Counted from the stretch's first letter, positions 42,881 to 55,888 are shown. The stretch: DNA of 64,000 nucleotides from Portulaca oleracea (GCA_029582165.1 CM055882.1:13408501-13472500), one strand, 5' to 3'. Translations and numbers: made by a program. Notes: a model not told the origin generated them from the letters alone.

Positions 42881-43380
42881 ATCTCCAAACCCTAACAGCA
42901 CTCATATATAGTTCCACAATCTCCCATGCTCAGTTTAAATTCAACTCACTGGGGTCACTGTTGACATGATATGGGATGAGAAATAAACAAGGTTGTGTAC
43001 CATATTTCAGTAATGAAAATGAGACTCATCTCGCAAGACGAGTTTGATGGTGAGTTTAACACATAAATATTTATATCATATTTCTTCTCTCCTCATCCAC
43101 CTCGCTCATTTTTTTTTATCAATGTAACCAAATTAATTATATTATTAAGTAGGACATGTTTACTCTAATATGAGTAAAACTCTTGCTTACCATAAAACAT
43201 TAGTTAAATAAAGAGATAAATTTTGAATGTGAGTTACGCGTTAATAATATGAGATGAAAAATAAAAAGGAAAATGGTACATTTTTTAAAAATGGGTAAGA
43301 ACCCTCAAGAAAGGGGACGGAAGGATGGAGAATTTGCCAGTAAGGCAAGCCCCAATCGAGAAGCAAAATGATACATGCTT
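42881..43380. other. Upstream region of the phylloplanin-like gene, no other gene
   Basis: AT-rich. No repeat family or conserved regulatory array was recognised. Confidence 0.45.
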
Positions 43381-44612
43381 TAAATTAAGATGGATTAATA
43401 ATCAATTTGAATTGTACATTATTCATATTTTTATAACTTTTAATAATATTCTTTTACTGATTATATATTTTCAATCATCAATTATTAGAGTATAACACTT
43501 ATATTTTGCTAGGTCAACAATTATAAAACGATAGTCTAATTTTATCAACCATAATAGAGAATACATATTTTATAAACAACTTTATATTCGTGAATGAATA
43601 TAAATAAATAAATAAATATTTTAATATAGTTTGTAAGTCATAATAACTCTCAAAATAATAAAACACACATTTATAATAATTTAAATATACTAATATTTAA
43701 TTTTTTCATTGATATAAGTCAAATTCATAGGCGGATCTACAGCCATTCTAGGGGTGTCCACGGACACCCTTAGCCAAAGAAAAAATTGTGATTCTCTAAT
43801 ATTATTCGGAAGAAGTTTTCTTAGTTGAAGCAAGTGGAGACCGTAAAGAAAAGTCACAAAAAACATAATAGGAGTGTCCAATTTAACAGCAACCCAATAC
43901 CCTAAAATATTCCCGATATATATATTTTTTTTAAAAAGTGTAACTAAGTCAATGAATTGGGTATGTATCTGTCACCATCCATTTTCAATTTTCTCACTAA
44001 GACTCTCTCTTCTATCTATACTTTCCCTCTCTATCTTCTTCTCAAGATATCCACTTTCACCGACGACACATTGTTACCAAATACAGGATCTCCTAATAAT
44101 TGTTTTGTAGTAATTGTTTTAAAGATATACTGAGTCAGCAATTTCGGGAGTGAGAAGTCAAGAGTTTGAACTATTATTGTACTTTGGAGGGAACTTTGAG
44201 TGTTAAAAGATACTCATTAAATGAATTTGTGTAGACATGTTGTTAATGTATTTTTCATTATTCAAGCGCATGGTTTACAACTAAAGATATTGCTTAAATC
44301 ATTAGGGTTTAAATTGGCAGCTGACTCGTGTCTTAGCTCCAACTCGTCTAATTCAAGTGTATAAGTTTAAGATATTAATATATAGTTAATTTGAAATTTT
44401 AATTTACTTGGTAGACATATTTATATGATATTGTGAAATTTTGTGAAGCTTGCGTATATGTCATTTAATGTTTATTTTTACTTTTATTATTAATTTAAAT
44501 TATTTTATTTTATTTTTCAAAAACTCGTATATAATAACAAGTATATTGGACACCCTTAAATTGAATGTCTAGATCCGCTATTGGTCAAATTCAAATTGTT
44601 TATTAGCCATAT
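43381..44612. mobile_element. MITE family A, copy 3, split by a hAT-like element
   Basis: The body at 43381-43725 matches copies 1 and 2, and its last part resumes at 44592 (caaattgtttattagccat) after the inserted element. Confidence 0.6.
43726..44583. mobile_element. Non-autonomous hAT-like transposon, 858 bp
   Basis: An 8-bp duplication GTCAAATT flanks both ends (43718-43725 and 44584-44591). Terminal inverted repeats read CATAGGCGGATCTA and CAATAGCGGATCTA, and subterminal GGGTGTCC blocks are inverted as well. No transposase frame. The 8-bp TSD and short TIRs are hAT features. Confidence 0.82.
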
Positions 44613-45586
44613 TAAATCAATACATTTGTCATTTTGCAAATTAATATTGATTGTTGTCAGCATTGTTTTCATTTAGTGTTAACTTTTTATATTATAAGGT
44701 TAAAGGTGTCGTAGAAGATGGAATAAAATTGTCACTATTGTGGATAGCATAGCAGGCATGCAAGTAACGTAAGGAGGACGGTAACTTCAGCCATGTACGC
44801 CCTATACGTACTATGCGGTATCCCCAAGTTGGATTGCAGGTAGGGGCCTGGTATGTTATATGTATATGCCTAACATCTTCATCTTCATCTTCATCATTTA
44901 TAGAACTGACATAAATGACCCGATTCAAATGACTCACTCAATCTAATTCGACCCAGACTGAAAAATGCTAAAACTAATTAACTCAAAATGGATCCGAATC
45001 CAGATCCAACGTGAACCGAATTTAACTTTTATCAAAGTTCATTTTTTAACAATAATCTCATCTAACAAAAAAGTAAAGCGCCGTGAAATCAACCCGACCC
45101 AAAAAAATAACTAGTGAATATGTATTTCTAAACATGTGAATATGTGATGAAATTTGTTTGTTAAATTTATCATCATTTCAGCAAACAAATTTCATCATAA
45201 ATGACACATTAACCAAAAAAGCTACTAAAGTCACTTGGAAAAGTAACAAATAAAATTGGATCAAAAGTTTAGGGGGTAAATATTAACTCAGAAATCTCAG
45301 TATTAGATTTATAGATGTCATAAACTTTAGTGGGGTGTATGCAAATTTTCTGTCTTCAACCTGATTAAACTTTTGGTCAAATTGATTCCACACAAACAAC
45401 TAATAATTAAACATATTAAGGTCACATTTTGTTCAAGGGAAATATATTTCTTGAAAAAAGTTTAAATTTACGAATAATTATGCTTTTCTCTTCTCTCTCC
45501 CTCTATCAATATTCTCTCTGTATATCTTCCCCCTTGGCAACTTATCAAGTGCTCCAAAAATACATACTCTGATTATTATAGTATGT

Positions 45587-45591
<5 letters not shown>
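44613..45591. other. Intergenic, no gene seen
   Basis: AT-rich. A trinucleotide run (cttcatcttcatcttcatc, 44877-44895) and a hairpin-like pair aaatttgttt / caaacaaattt near 45150-45190 are the only notable structures. Confidence 0.45.

Positions 45592-45628
<37 letters not shown>
45592..45628. repeat. (TA)n microsatellite
   Basis: About 18 TA units, adjoining a fold-back MITE. Confidence 0.95.
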
Positions 45629-45630
<2 letters not shown>

Positions 45631-45636
45631 GTATAT

Positions 45637-46307
<671 letters not shown>

Positions 46308-46441
46308 AAAAATTGCTGGGGGGTGCCACATCTTTTTTTTACTGACTCGGGGGTCACAACTTTTTTTTAATACACTCCCGGGTGACATTAACCTTACATA
46401 ATTGGCTGGGGGGTTATAAACCGGCCATTTTTGGCCGGAAA
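46308..46441 (+). repeat. MULE left terminal inverted repeat
   Basis: About 134 bp, inverted match to 53189-53322 with few differences (an extra G in a G-run; ccggcc versus ccgacc). Confidence 0.88.
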
Positions 46442-46743
46442 ATAGAAAAAGACAGTTGTGACCTTGAAAATATAATGAAGTGCCCATTTTACCCTTATAT
46501 TGCTCGCCTAAAACCTCACCCTGACTTCTCTCTCCTATTCAATTCTCAACTACTCAGCTCCTTCTGATGTTGAGTACTATTCCATCGTTAGTTGAAAAAA
46601 AAATCAAAGCTGCTGCCTGAAACTGGGTTTAGGGTTTAGGCGAACGGTGGTGATTTCGACGGTTGTGGAAGGCGACGGAGGTCGGAGTGTCTTTTGCGAC
46701 GGCGACGACCTTACATTTGCTTCGTGAAACAGAGCCCTAAAAA

Positions 46744-49700
46744 ATGGTAAGTTGAAGTGTTTTCTGGGTTGAGTAATTTAGGGTTTTGGGGTGTTCGTTT
46801 GTATTTGGTTGTGTATGAGATAGAAAATTGTCTTTAAAAACTGTAAAGAAGTGTTCTTTTGAGTTGTAATTTGTGTTTGATCTTGTGTAAGAAGTGTTGG
46901 TTTATATGGATAATGTGAAGTATGTTTTGAAAGTTATCGTTGTCATTATGATATAGGATAGTATGAAGGGTTTTGTTGTAGAATTCAAAGGCAGACAATG
47001 GTATATTCCTGAGAAGGATTTGGATAGATACAACCATAAGGAGCTATACTGTGACATCAGGCAAGCATTTATCCAGGAAATGGTGAAGTTTCCTAAGTTT
47101 GCTGGATTGAACTGGTATTTGCCTGAGAAGTGAACAAGAAGTTGCAATTAACAACTGATAAAGATTGGAATAATTTTGTGGAGTCATGGATGAAAATGAA
47201 GAAAGCTAAGAACTTTCCAGTTGAGTTGGTTGAACTAGCAGGGAAAGGGAAGCTGCAACAGATTGTGGAAGGACTGGATAATCAACAACCTGATGAGTTG
47301 ATAGTTGAAGCTCATGAGCTTACATTGAGTCAAGCTAACAGATGGGCTGATGAGTTGATATTGACACCAACTGAAGATGTTTTGGGATCAAGTAATCAAG
47401 GTGTGAAGGACACCACTGTTGCAGGAACCACAAGCAAGAAGCCTACCCAAGCATCCAACAATGGGAGCATATATAGCCAACCAATTTGGTAATAGGCTTC
47501 CTAAACTGCCTGTGAGGAGAATTTTGCACAGGGATGCAAAATAGGGCAAATTAGTGAATGCTATGTCAGTGAAGAATAGACCTGGCCCAGCTGAAAAGTT
47601 GCCATGTTACTGGTGGTGTTGGCCCACAGGGAAAAGGGCATGGCCCAGGTCAAAATGTGTCATGTGTTGGTGAAGTTGGCCCACAGGGGTTTGGCCCATC
47701 TGAGACTATGGCATGTGATGCTGATGTATATGCTGGCATTGGTCAGCAAGATTCTCCAGAGGGGGGGGCACGCCAATAATGACAGACCAACCAACAAGGA
47801 AAGTGATGAGAGGAGGAGTAAATCTACCCCAACTACTCCTAGTAAAACCCTAAAGTCCTTTGGAAGCCCTGATAAGAGCAACAACACAGGCAGAAGTCCT
47901 TTGAGGCCAGTGACCAGATCACAAGGGTGTCTTTCACCAACACAGCCAATTGAAACTCCCTCACCATCAAAAACCGCAAAAAAGGAAAAACGACAAAGGG
48001 AAGAAACCAATGGAGCCAGATCCACAGTTGTTGAACATCATATCAAGCAGTTTGTGGGGCTCAGTGCTGAGGATATTCAACAAATTGCAAGGCCAGACAT
48101 TGAAGAGTTTGACATTTTCTTTGAGGAGGAAGCTGATGGTGAGGATCAAATAGGTGGATCCAGTGCTGGAGCTGAAAATGTGGGTGTAGAATATGATGAA
48201 GACAGCTCGGTTGAAGAATTTATTCCTTCAGAAGATGATGATGAAGATAGTGATGGAGACAATGTTTTTTGTGGATGAGTCAGACAATGAGAGTGATAGA
48301 GAGCCTGATTTAGAAGAAGAGAATGAAGCTAGGAAATAGTTGTGCTATGAACTAGGAGAGAATGGACCTCCACAAAAAAATTTTGTGGCTGCTAAGATGA
48401 GTAAAGTGTACTGTCAAGGCCAAGTTTGGAGTGAAGGCATGGATGGGAAGGTAGATATTAAAGAGGGGGATTTGTTCAAATGTAAGGAACAATTACTGGA
48501 TGCTATGAAAACTGACATCATTCAGAGGGGGATTCTCCTAAAGAAAGTGAAGAACAGTGCAACAAGGTACACACAAAGGTGTGCAAACAAGAAATGTACC
48601 TTTAGGCTTCATGTGACTCGAATGCAAGATGGTGTGACTTGGAGGGTGAAGTATGTCAAAGGGGGCCATGTTTGCTATGAGAAGTCCACAAACCGAAGGG
48701 CAGGTGTTGGGTGGGTAGCTAAGCAATTGATGAGAGATTATAGGGCAAATCCTAACATGGATGCAAAGGGAGTTCATGCCATCTTATTTGACAGGTTTGG
48801 GGTTGCCATCCAGTTACACATTCTGAGCCATTCGAATCATGAAGAATGAGTTATTTGGCAACCATGATGAAGGTTATAGGAAGCTGCCACAGTATTGTGA
48901 CCAATTCACCCAAGCTAATCCAGGGTCAAATTGCTTCATCAAATTCATTGACAGAGGTCCTACCCTGAACCCCACCTTCAAAAGGATTCAAATTTGCATT
49001 GGTCCAGCAATTAAGAAGTTCAAGGAGAATTGTAGGCCATTTATAGGGATTGATGGATGCTTCTTGAAAGGCCCTTACAAAGGGGTTCTAATGACTGCAA
49101 TTGCTATGGATGGAAACAATGGACAATTTCCATTAGCCTATGGTGTGTTTCCAACTGAGGACAATGTTGAATGGTCTTACTTTATTCATGGTCTGGATGT
49201 GGCATTAGATGCAAATGAAGATTCCCACAAATACACATTCATGGGTGATAGACATCTGGTAATCCCAAAACAAACACTTATTTCTTTTTTTTTTTTGCTA
49301 AATGTTTGTATGGTGTATATAACAACTACCATGATATATGCAGTCAATTAACAAGGCTGTTGCAAAGTTTTTCCCACCATCAAGGAGGAGGGTCTGTGTT
49401 TTGCACTTATACAAGAATTTTGCTTCAAAATTTCCATGTATATTGTAGTCAATTAATGTCAACTTCTAATACAAAACCTAAACTTTTTACCAAATTCTAA
49501 TGTGGCGTGTTCAATTGTTGTAGGATCTTGGTTCCACTTTTACTTCTACATTGCTACTAATGCTTATTCAGAGCATGTATACAAGAGAGCAATGGAGCAG
49601 ATCAAGCAGAAAAACACAGCCGCCTACAATTGGTTGAGGGATGCAGAGCCTGTTGAAAATTGGGCAAGGTTCAAGTTTGACAAGACTTTGAAGAGTGATG

Positions 49701-51306
49701 ACAACACCAACAACTTTGTTGAGTCCTTCATGAATGCCATCATCAAGCATCGTTCAAGGCCAATTCTAACCATGTTGGAAGAAATCAGGAAGATCATTAG
49801 CAATAGTTTTGACAAAAGGTTGAAACAGACAGCTGCTTGGGAGGCTAAGGTAACACCTTTTGTTGACAAGAAAATTAGGAAAACAACTTTGGAGTCAAGG
49901 GAATGTGGACCATTGACTGGGGCTGGGAATGGGTGAGAAGATAGTGACAAAGAAAGAGAAACTGCGTGTGTGATGATAGGAATGTTTGATGCATCACAAC
50001 AAGACTGCTAGCCTGTGTGTGTACCTTGATAGAAATTCTACAAAGCAATCATTGAATACATTCTATCATGTCTTTTCTATTAGCATCTTCATTTACTTAT
50101 CATTCAATCAATTATGAATGTACCCTCAGTGAGTCAATGTAATGATGTTGATGCAACACAACAAGTCCTCTTCCTCTTTGACTTTTCTAACTAATCTAGG
50201 CACTTCTTCATTTACTTCTCATTCAATCAATGTTCAGATCTTGATCTTATATAAGTTTGATGGTACTCCCAGTAAAATGACATTTAGATCTCAATTGTTT
50301 GAATTTACTGTCTTTATAACTGGATCATATCGCGTAAATGCCATTTGAGCTTTCTTCCTGGTGGAAATTCAGCTGAACATACTACGATTTGAGTGGTGTT
50401 GTAGTGAATCAATGATATACTTAGTGTTGTAATTTCGATGATCCTTGACAGAGTTTGGGAATAGTGAGTGAACCTTGATGTTTATGTCCATGTTTTTCTG
50501 GTCCCAGAGCTCTGAGATTGATTGTTGTACTCATACTGGTTGGTTAATTATCTTTGTTTTAAGATAATTTCCCCATAACTGCTAAAAACAACACGGTTTC
50601 CATGTAGATAATCAATGTTCAGTTTAAGTTTGATATTTATGAAGGTAATGTGAATCATGTGGTAAATCTCAATGAAAGGACTTGTACTTGTTGTAAATGG
50701 CAAATCTGTGGAGTACCATGTAAACATGCCACAAGGTGCATTCATTTTGAGAATATGGAGGTGGAGGACTTTGTTGAACCTTGCTTTTATATTGACACTT
50801 ACAAGAAGCTATATGACACCTTCATTCACCCAATACCTGATCATACCACGTGGCCAGACTCAGACCATAAGCTGCTAGACCCTCCTTTTGAATTAAAGAA
50901 AAAAGGAAGGCCTAAAAAGAACAAGAGAAGGAAGTCTAAAGATGTCCTAGCAGCTGCAGAAGCTAGGAAGTCAGCCAATGCTCATGGAGCAAAGAAATGT
51001 ACAACATGCAATGCATTGGGTCACACCTTCAAAACTTGTGGTCAGCCTAGGGATGAAGATGTTAGGCTAATCAAGTTAAAGAAGAGTACCAAACAACCCT
51101 CAACCACCAAGCAACCTAAACCCACCAAGCAACCCACGACCACCAAGAAAAGGAAGACCCAACAACCTCCTCAGCAAGGCCAAATGAAGAAGACAAAGCA
51201 CCAGAACCCACTAGCAGCAACTCCAGCATCCACAGCAGCATCTATTGCAGCAGAATCTGGTCCTGTGGCATCTATTGCAATAGCAGTTGCCTCATCAACA
51301 ACCTAG
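46744..51306 (+). pseudogene. MULE transposase gene (mudrA-like), decayed
   Basis: A probable first exon is only ATG (46744-46746), followed by a GT-AG intron to 46956; exon 2 opens in phase. The frame shifts near 47129, and further breaks lie near 47490-47603, at 48276-48339 and near 48840. Readable domains in order: an N-terminal region (46957-47490); an acidic linker (47800-48270); the MuDR DNA-binding region with Cys-x4-Cys and Cys-His pairs (48340-48800); the DDE transposase core (49040-49260; GIDGCFLKGPYKG with the first catalytic Asp, and GDRH near the second); an 85-bp GT-AG intron (49259-49343); the rest of the core (49502-49936); then a SWIM zinc finger C-x-C...C-x-H (CTCCKWQICGVPCKHA, 50683-50730). 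A zinc knuckle CTTCNALGHTFKTC follows near 51000. It would cut and move elements with matching TIRs. Confidence 0.88.
49937..50600 (+). other. Intron or insertion within the MULE transposase gene
   Basis: About 0.6 kb without coding character separates the core from the SWIM finger. It may be a large intron, ending at an acceptor near 50606, or inserted DNA; no repeat borders were found. Confidence 0.4.
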
Positions 51307-52096
51307 TGTCCTGTTTGTGTCACTTTAGGGCTATTATTTTGTCTAGGGTTTCTGACAATGTTGGTTTGTTGTGACAATCAATTGGTCTTTCATTTTGGTT
51401 GTAGTAAGTAAGTTACAATGTTGTTTAGGAGTAAAGTATGGATCTTTTAAGGTTTTAATGTTTTGTAAGGCAAAGCACCTTTGACTGCAAGGTTGTTATG
51501 TTTTGTTGACTGTTGGACAGGTTCCAAATGAATGCAAGGTTAGTTTGGCATTAACTGTCATGTTCCTTTTGTTCACAGTTTTGGCAGCTACTTGTTGTCC
51601 TCTTATTTGGTTTGTTTAGTTGCAATGACCATGTTTACCAAGTTAATATGTTCTATTTTTGCATGTTTGACAGATGCATTAGGTATGCTCTGTATGACAA
51701 GCTACATATGTGCACATTTGAAACCGATTTGACAAGCTACATACGTGCACATTTGAAACAGATTTGACAAGCTACATATGTGCACAAACATTATAGGACA
51801 TGGAGTAACTTTTTTGGAACAATTGCTAGATCATAAACCATCATTACTTCATTCATTGTTGGCCAATTCCCAAAATACACAACATCCAATTGAAGCTTTA
51901 AGCTTCTATGTACACAAAATAATGGCAGAGATCCAAAAAACAACAAAGTGATCATCTACCAGCCAACTACAGTGATCATCTACCAGCCAACTATACCCAT
52001 CACCATAGTTTTATCCCCTAGCAACCAAGTGCCTAAACCAACTACATTCTTAAGCTACATACTGAACTTGTTCATTACATAAACAGGTAAGACAAA
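51307..52096. other. Convergent 3' region between the two MULE genes
   Basis: Holds a 2.5-copy tandem repeat of about 39 bp (51692-51786; unit tgacaagctacatatgtgca) and a short duplication gtgatcatctaccagccaac (near 51950 and 51971). No frame of note. Confidence 0.7.
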
Positions 52097-52945
52097 TCAC
52101 TTAAGGATAGTAACCAAGAGCATGAACAACACAAGCACAACCATGGTGCCAATGCCCATCCCACACAGCAGCAGTAGTCCCAACACCTTGTCCCATATCA
52201 CCTTCAGCTCAGTTGCCTTGTCAATCAACTCTGTCATCTTCTCCATAGATTCTGACACATCCCTTCTCATTTCACCAACCTCAAGCACACTTGCAGCAAC
52301 TTGTATTTTCATCACAGTAATCTCCTCAATTAGGTTATTGTTTGACATCACTAAGTCCCCAACATCATTCTTGCACATAAACAACAGTAGCATTGCCTCT
52401 GCAACCTTGTTTTTCATCTCCAACAACTCATCACTGGTCTCAGTTGGTAGAGGAGTGCTAACAGTTGCAGCTGTCTTGCTTGCCTTCTCTTTACACTCAT
52501 CGAGCCATCCAAGGAATTTACCACAACATACACTTGGACATTTACCATACACTCAGTTTGGATTGTCATTGCTCCTTGAGACTTTAAGAACACCATCCAG
52601 TCCACATCTTTTGCACACAAATTTTCCACCCGACCAGTTGTGTCTTCTGTTGATACCTTCAATCCCCCTTGAGTCAGATCCTAAAAGTTAAACATTAACA
52701 TAATTAAATCCAAGTCAACAACAACACAAACCCTAAACACAACCACACGAACCCCAAACACAAACCCAGAACCCTAAACCATCACCAATTTGTAAATTTA
52801 ACATGCATTTCAAAATATCATCCAAACACATTCATAATTTCAACATAATCTACCCAGAACCATACCCTAAACCCTAAAAATCGAGTCCTGAATCTCCCGA
52901 AAATCCAATAAAATTTCATCATCATCGTTTTTCCATACCTGCCAT
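52097..52945 (-). pseudogene. Second MULE gene: GRF-like zinc finger, coiled coil and membrane segment
   Basis: ATG at 52945; exon 1 is 7 bp (52945-52939). A GT-AG intron (52938-52681) follows, ending TTTTAG. Exon 2 (52680-52097) continues in phase to a stop, about 195 residues. The only lesion is an in-frame TGA at 52555-52553, one base from CGA. Residues about 25-65 show a GRF-type pattern: C-x2-C (CKRCG), NPN just before the nonsense codon, KCPS, then CGKFLGWLDE. A helical coiled-coil-like middle (about 85-165) and a hydrophobic C-terminal segment (VLGLLLLCGMGIGTMVVLVL) follow. GRF-finger proteins of this shape are scattered in plant genomes. Its role in transposition is unknown. It is convergent with the transposase, as mudrB is, but mudrB homology is not claimed. 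Confidence 0.7.
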
Positions 52946-53188
52946 CGTCTTCTGGTTAGCTGCTAAGCCTTCTTCTCGTCGTTCGTCTCCTTCTTCCTTC
53001 TCGATTTTCTCCCTCTCGCAGTCAGATGTAGTGAAGAAGATGAAGTGAATGTGGGTTGGTGTGGGTTTAATGTTGTCGAGGGGGTTTAAGTAGAAGAGGG
53101 AAGAATATATAAAAAAACAAAAAGGGCAGAAACAGTTTGTTTTGGCTCCAAAATTTCAATTTTGATTGCCCTTATCAACTGTCGCCGG

Positions 53189-53322
53189 AATCCGGCCAAA
53201 AATGGTCGGTTTATAAACCCCCAGCCAATTATGTAAGGTTAATGTCACCCGGGAGTGCATTAAAAAAAAGTTGTGACCCCCGAGTCAGTAAAAAAAGATC
53301 TGTGGCACCCCCAGCAATTTTT
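53189..53322 (-). repeat. MULE right terminal inverted repeat
   Basis: Inverted match to 46308-46441; the last bases ATTTTT are followed by agatatatat. Confidence 0.88.
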
Positions 53323-53360
53323 AGATATATATATATATATTTATTTATTTATTTATTTAT

Positions 53361-54040
53361 TTTTGAGAGATCCAAGGCGAGATGTCACTTCAACCAAGGC
53401 CCATGGCACACAAGTTAAGTGAGGTTTCATCTTAAAACCAATTAGTGTTAAGAGGAGTAGCCCACTTGACTTATATACCATGTCATTTCCTTTTGCTATT
53501 CCGATGTGGGGGCACTTTACTCATGGGTGAATCCCAACAATCTCCCCCTTCACACATGAGTCTCTCCTCCTTGATCGGAATCCTCTTTTTGTCAAGGTTT
53601 TCAAGTGACCATCAAGAGCCCATCATAGCCGCACCTTACTCTACAGAGTCGTACCCTACTCCACTAAGTCTCAGGCAACCACTCTGTCTCAAGAGTCCTA
53701 GCCACACCCTACTCCACCCGAGTCTCATGCCACCGCTCTGCGCATTTAGGAGACCTAGTCGTGCACGCGCCATGGTCCCTACTCCTGTCCATGATGATTT
53801 TTACGGGATCACCATCCCGCACCTTGCGCACAGCCGAACGAACCATCGACTATGATACCACTTGTTTGAGAGATCCAATGGGGAGACCACTTCAACCAAG
53901 GTCCATGGTACACAAGTAAAGTGAGTTTCCATCTTAAAATCAATTGGTGTGAAGAGGAGTAGCCCACTTAACTTATATACGATGTCCTTTCCTTTTGCTT
54001 TTCTGATATGGGACACTTTACTCATGGGTGAATCCCAACA
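53361..54040 (-). mobile_element. TRIM element copy 2 (iMet primer site)
   Basis: Terminal repeats 53361-53539 and 53863-54040 both end GGTGAATCCCAACA. The minus-strand primer site TGGTATCATAGTC lies at about 53847-53859, and a GGGGGAGAT purine tract adjoins the other LTR. It matches copy 1 at 16052-16657, and its left LTR is better preserved than copy 1's. The left border merges with a (TTTA)n run (53339-53360), so no TSD is readable. Confidence 0.82.
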
Positions 54041-54234
54041 ATATATACACATGCATACGTGTGTACACTACAAGAATGACTCACTTGCGCTACCAAAGTG
54101 GCCACGGGAAGCAAGTTTTGGTGGGCAAATTTTACATCAATGCTTATAATCCATAGATCCAAAGTATGTTTTCCATGAAAGTAATTCTTTAGTGGCCAAT
54201 TAAGAAAATGGTGCCTTGTTAGCCATGAAATAAG

Positions 54235-54625
54235 AGTTAATCGTGGCTAGTTTGTGAATTTGGCCATGACAAAAACATTTTGTGGCCAGTAGTCGTGGCT
54301 AGTTTGTGAATTTTGTCATTATAAAAATATACTGTGGCCAATAGTCGTGGCTAGTTTGTGAATTTGGCCATGATAAAAATATCTTGTGGCCAATGGTCAT
54401 GGCTAGTTTGAAAAATTGGCCATGATAAAAATATATCGTGGCTAGTTTGTGAATTTGGCCATGATAAAAATATTTTGTGGCTAATAGTCATGGCTAGTTT
54501 GAAAATTTGGTCATTATAAAAATATATTGTGGCCAATAGTCATAGCTAGTTTGAAATTTTGGTCATGATAAAAATATACCGTGGCTAGTTTGTGAATTTG
54601 GCCATGAAAAAAATATTTGGCGGCC
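54235..54625. repeat. Subterminal tandem repeats of the CACTA element
   Basis: About seven imperfect units of 50-60 bp built from gtggctagtttgtgaattt, ggccatgataaaaatat and a tggccaatagtc spacer. Confidence 0.88.
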
Positions 54626-54873
54626 AATTGTTTATATTTGCCACTGAAAAATCATTTTGGTGGCTCGAAATTTCAACTTCATATGCTCCTACAAAATATA
54701 TTTGGTGCCAAACTTGTTGAGTATTATTAGTGATTAGTAATGACAGTGAATACAGGATATTTTTATTAGATGAAATAAACTTTTTTCTTACTAGTGATTT
54801 ACAATGGTGCCAAATGCCAATAAGTCACTAGAAAGTCGTGGCTAGAGATTTTGCATATTATGAACAGTATTGG

Positions 54874-55164
54874 TGTAACACCCCGGGTATATGGTTAAGT
54901 GTTGGCTTAAAAGGATTGAAATGACTACTTATACACCAAGATGCACCTTCTTCAATGGTAGCTCATCCGTTGGGAACTCCTCAGTTAAGCGTGCTTGGGT
55001 GGGAGTAGTCTCAAGATGGGTGACCTCCTGGGAAGTTTTCACAGGCAGCATGTGAGTGAGGACAAAGCACGCTCGAAAGACTCGCGGTGATTCATGGGAC
55101 CAACCAGTAATCCTTGAAGCAGTTCTCGATAATGTCCGCGGCCCGGAGGGGCCGGGACATTACA
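54874..55164 (+). mobile_element. Cassandra solo LTR nested in CACTA
   Basis: 291 bp, TGTAACACCCCGG to GGGACATTACA, with TSD ATTGG on both sides (54869-54873 and 55165-55169). The 5S-like block (AGTTAAGCGTGCTTGGGTGG, then GATGGGTGACCTCCTGGG) is retained. More diverged from the complete copy at 1602 than that copy's two LTRs are from each other. Confidence 0.92.
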
Positions 55165-55575
55165 ATTGGTTACACAGTCATATATATATATATAGGCGAT
55201 TATTAGCAGAAATAATATTTTTTTAATAAATAATTATTTTTTTTATAAAATCTAGCCACGGATGATGGCGTGGCTAATATAATTTAGTGGCTACTATGTT
55301 ATTTGTGGCTAATATACTTATTAGCCACGAAAGATATTGTGGCGAATCGGAATAAATAACTCAAGTTGTACAATACTTAGCCACTAAATTTTTTGTGGCA
55401 AGTACTACGATAGCTCGCCATGCAATGGATATTTCTGTGGCCATTTTATTAGCCACGAGGCCATTCGCCACGACAGACCACGCACAAGATTTCCATGGCC
55501 AATTGCATTCGCCTCGGGAAATTTTTACTTTAGCCACGAATAATTCCGTGGCGCAAGTGAGTCATTCTTGTAGTG

Positions 55576-55885
55576 GTATGTGTGTGCGTGCGTGCGTGTG
55601 TATATATGACCAGCAGTAGAAAATGAAGTTAAGTTCACCTCTCGGTCCCGATACCATTAGGAGGGATTTTGGGACCGGATGTTGGCTGGGACTGGGATGG
55701 GATCGGGATTTTGAGAATTTTTGCTCTCCCCTATATGGAAGGCTATCATTAAGGCGGTATGGTGAGGTTTTTCGGGAGGTGCTCGTCCTAAGACTTACCC
55801 CCTAAGATTTAGAAGCTTCCTTATTTTTCAAAACTCTTACCCTAAACCTTACTTGTTGCATGGGATTCTTAGTTATCTCTCATTG
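55576..55885. other. Spacer, no gene recognised
   Basis: A TG-rich run (tatgtgtgtgcgtgcgtgcg, 55577-55596), then GC-richer text without a protein-like frame. Confidence 0.45.
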
Positions 55886-55888
55886 TTA

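Larger units (their letters stand above)
46308..53322. mobile_element. MuDR-type MULE, about 7.0 kb, two convergent genes
   Basis: Terminal inverted repeats of about 134 bp (46308-46441 and 53189-53322) share ATTGCTGGGGGTGCCACA, ACTGACTCGGGGGTCACAAC and a following GGCCATTTTTGGCCGG. Inside are a decayed transposase gene on plus and a second gene on minus that converges on it, the same layout as mudrA/mudrB in maize MuDR. The TSD cannot be read because the left flank is (TA)n and the right flank an AT run. The transposase has several frameshifts, so this copy is non-autonomous. Confidence 0.88.
54066..55575. mobile_element. Non-autonomous CACTA transposon, 1.51 kb
   Basis: Begins CACTACAAGAATGACTCA and ends with its inverse TGAGTCATTCTTGTAGTG, flanked by the 3-bp duplication GTA (54063-54065 and 55576-55578). 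Subterminal regions are packed with GTGGCTA/TAGCCAC words, the usual transposase-binding sites of En/Spm-type elements. No transposase. A Cassandra solo LTR sits inside. Confidence 0.92.

Noticed and set aside
47660..48149. Minus-strand frames over the MULE transposase linker
   Set aside because: Shadows of the acidic linker; no support for a gene on that strand there.
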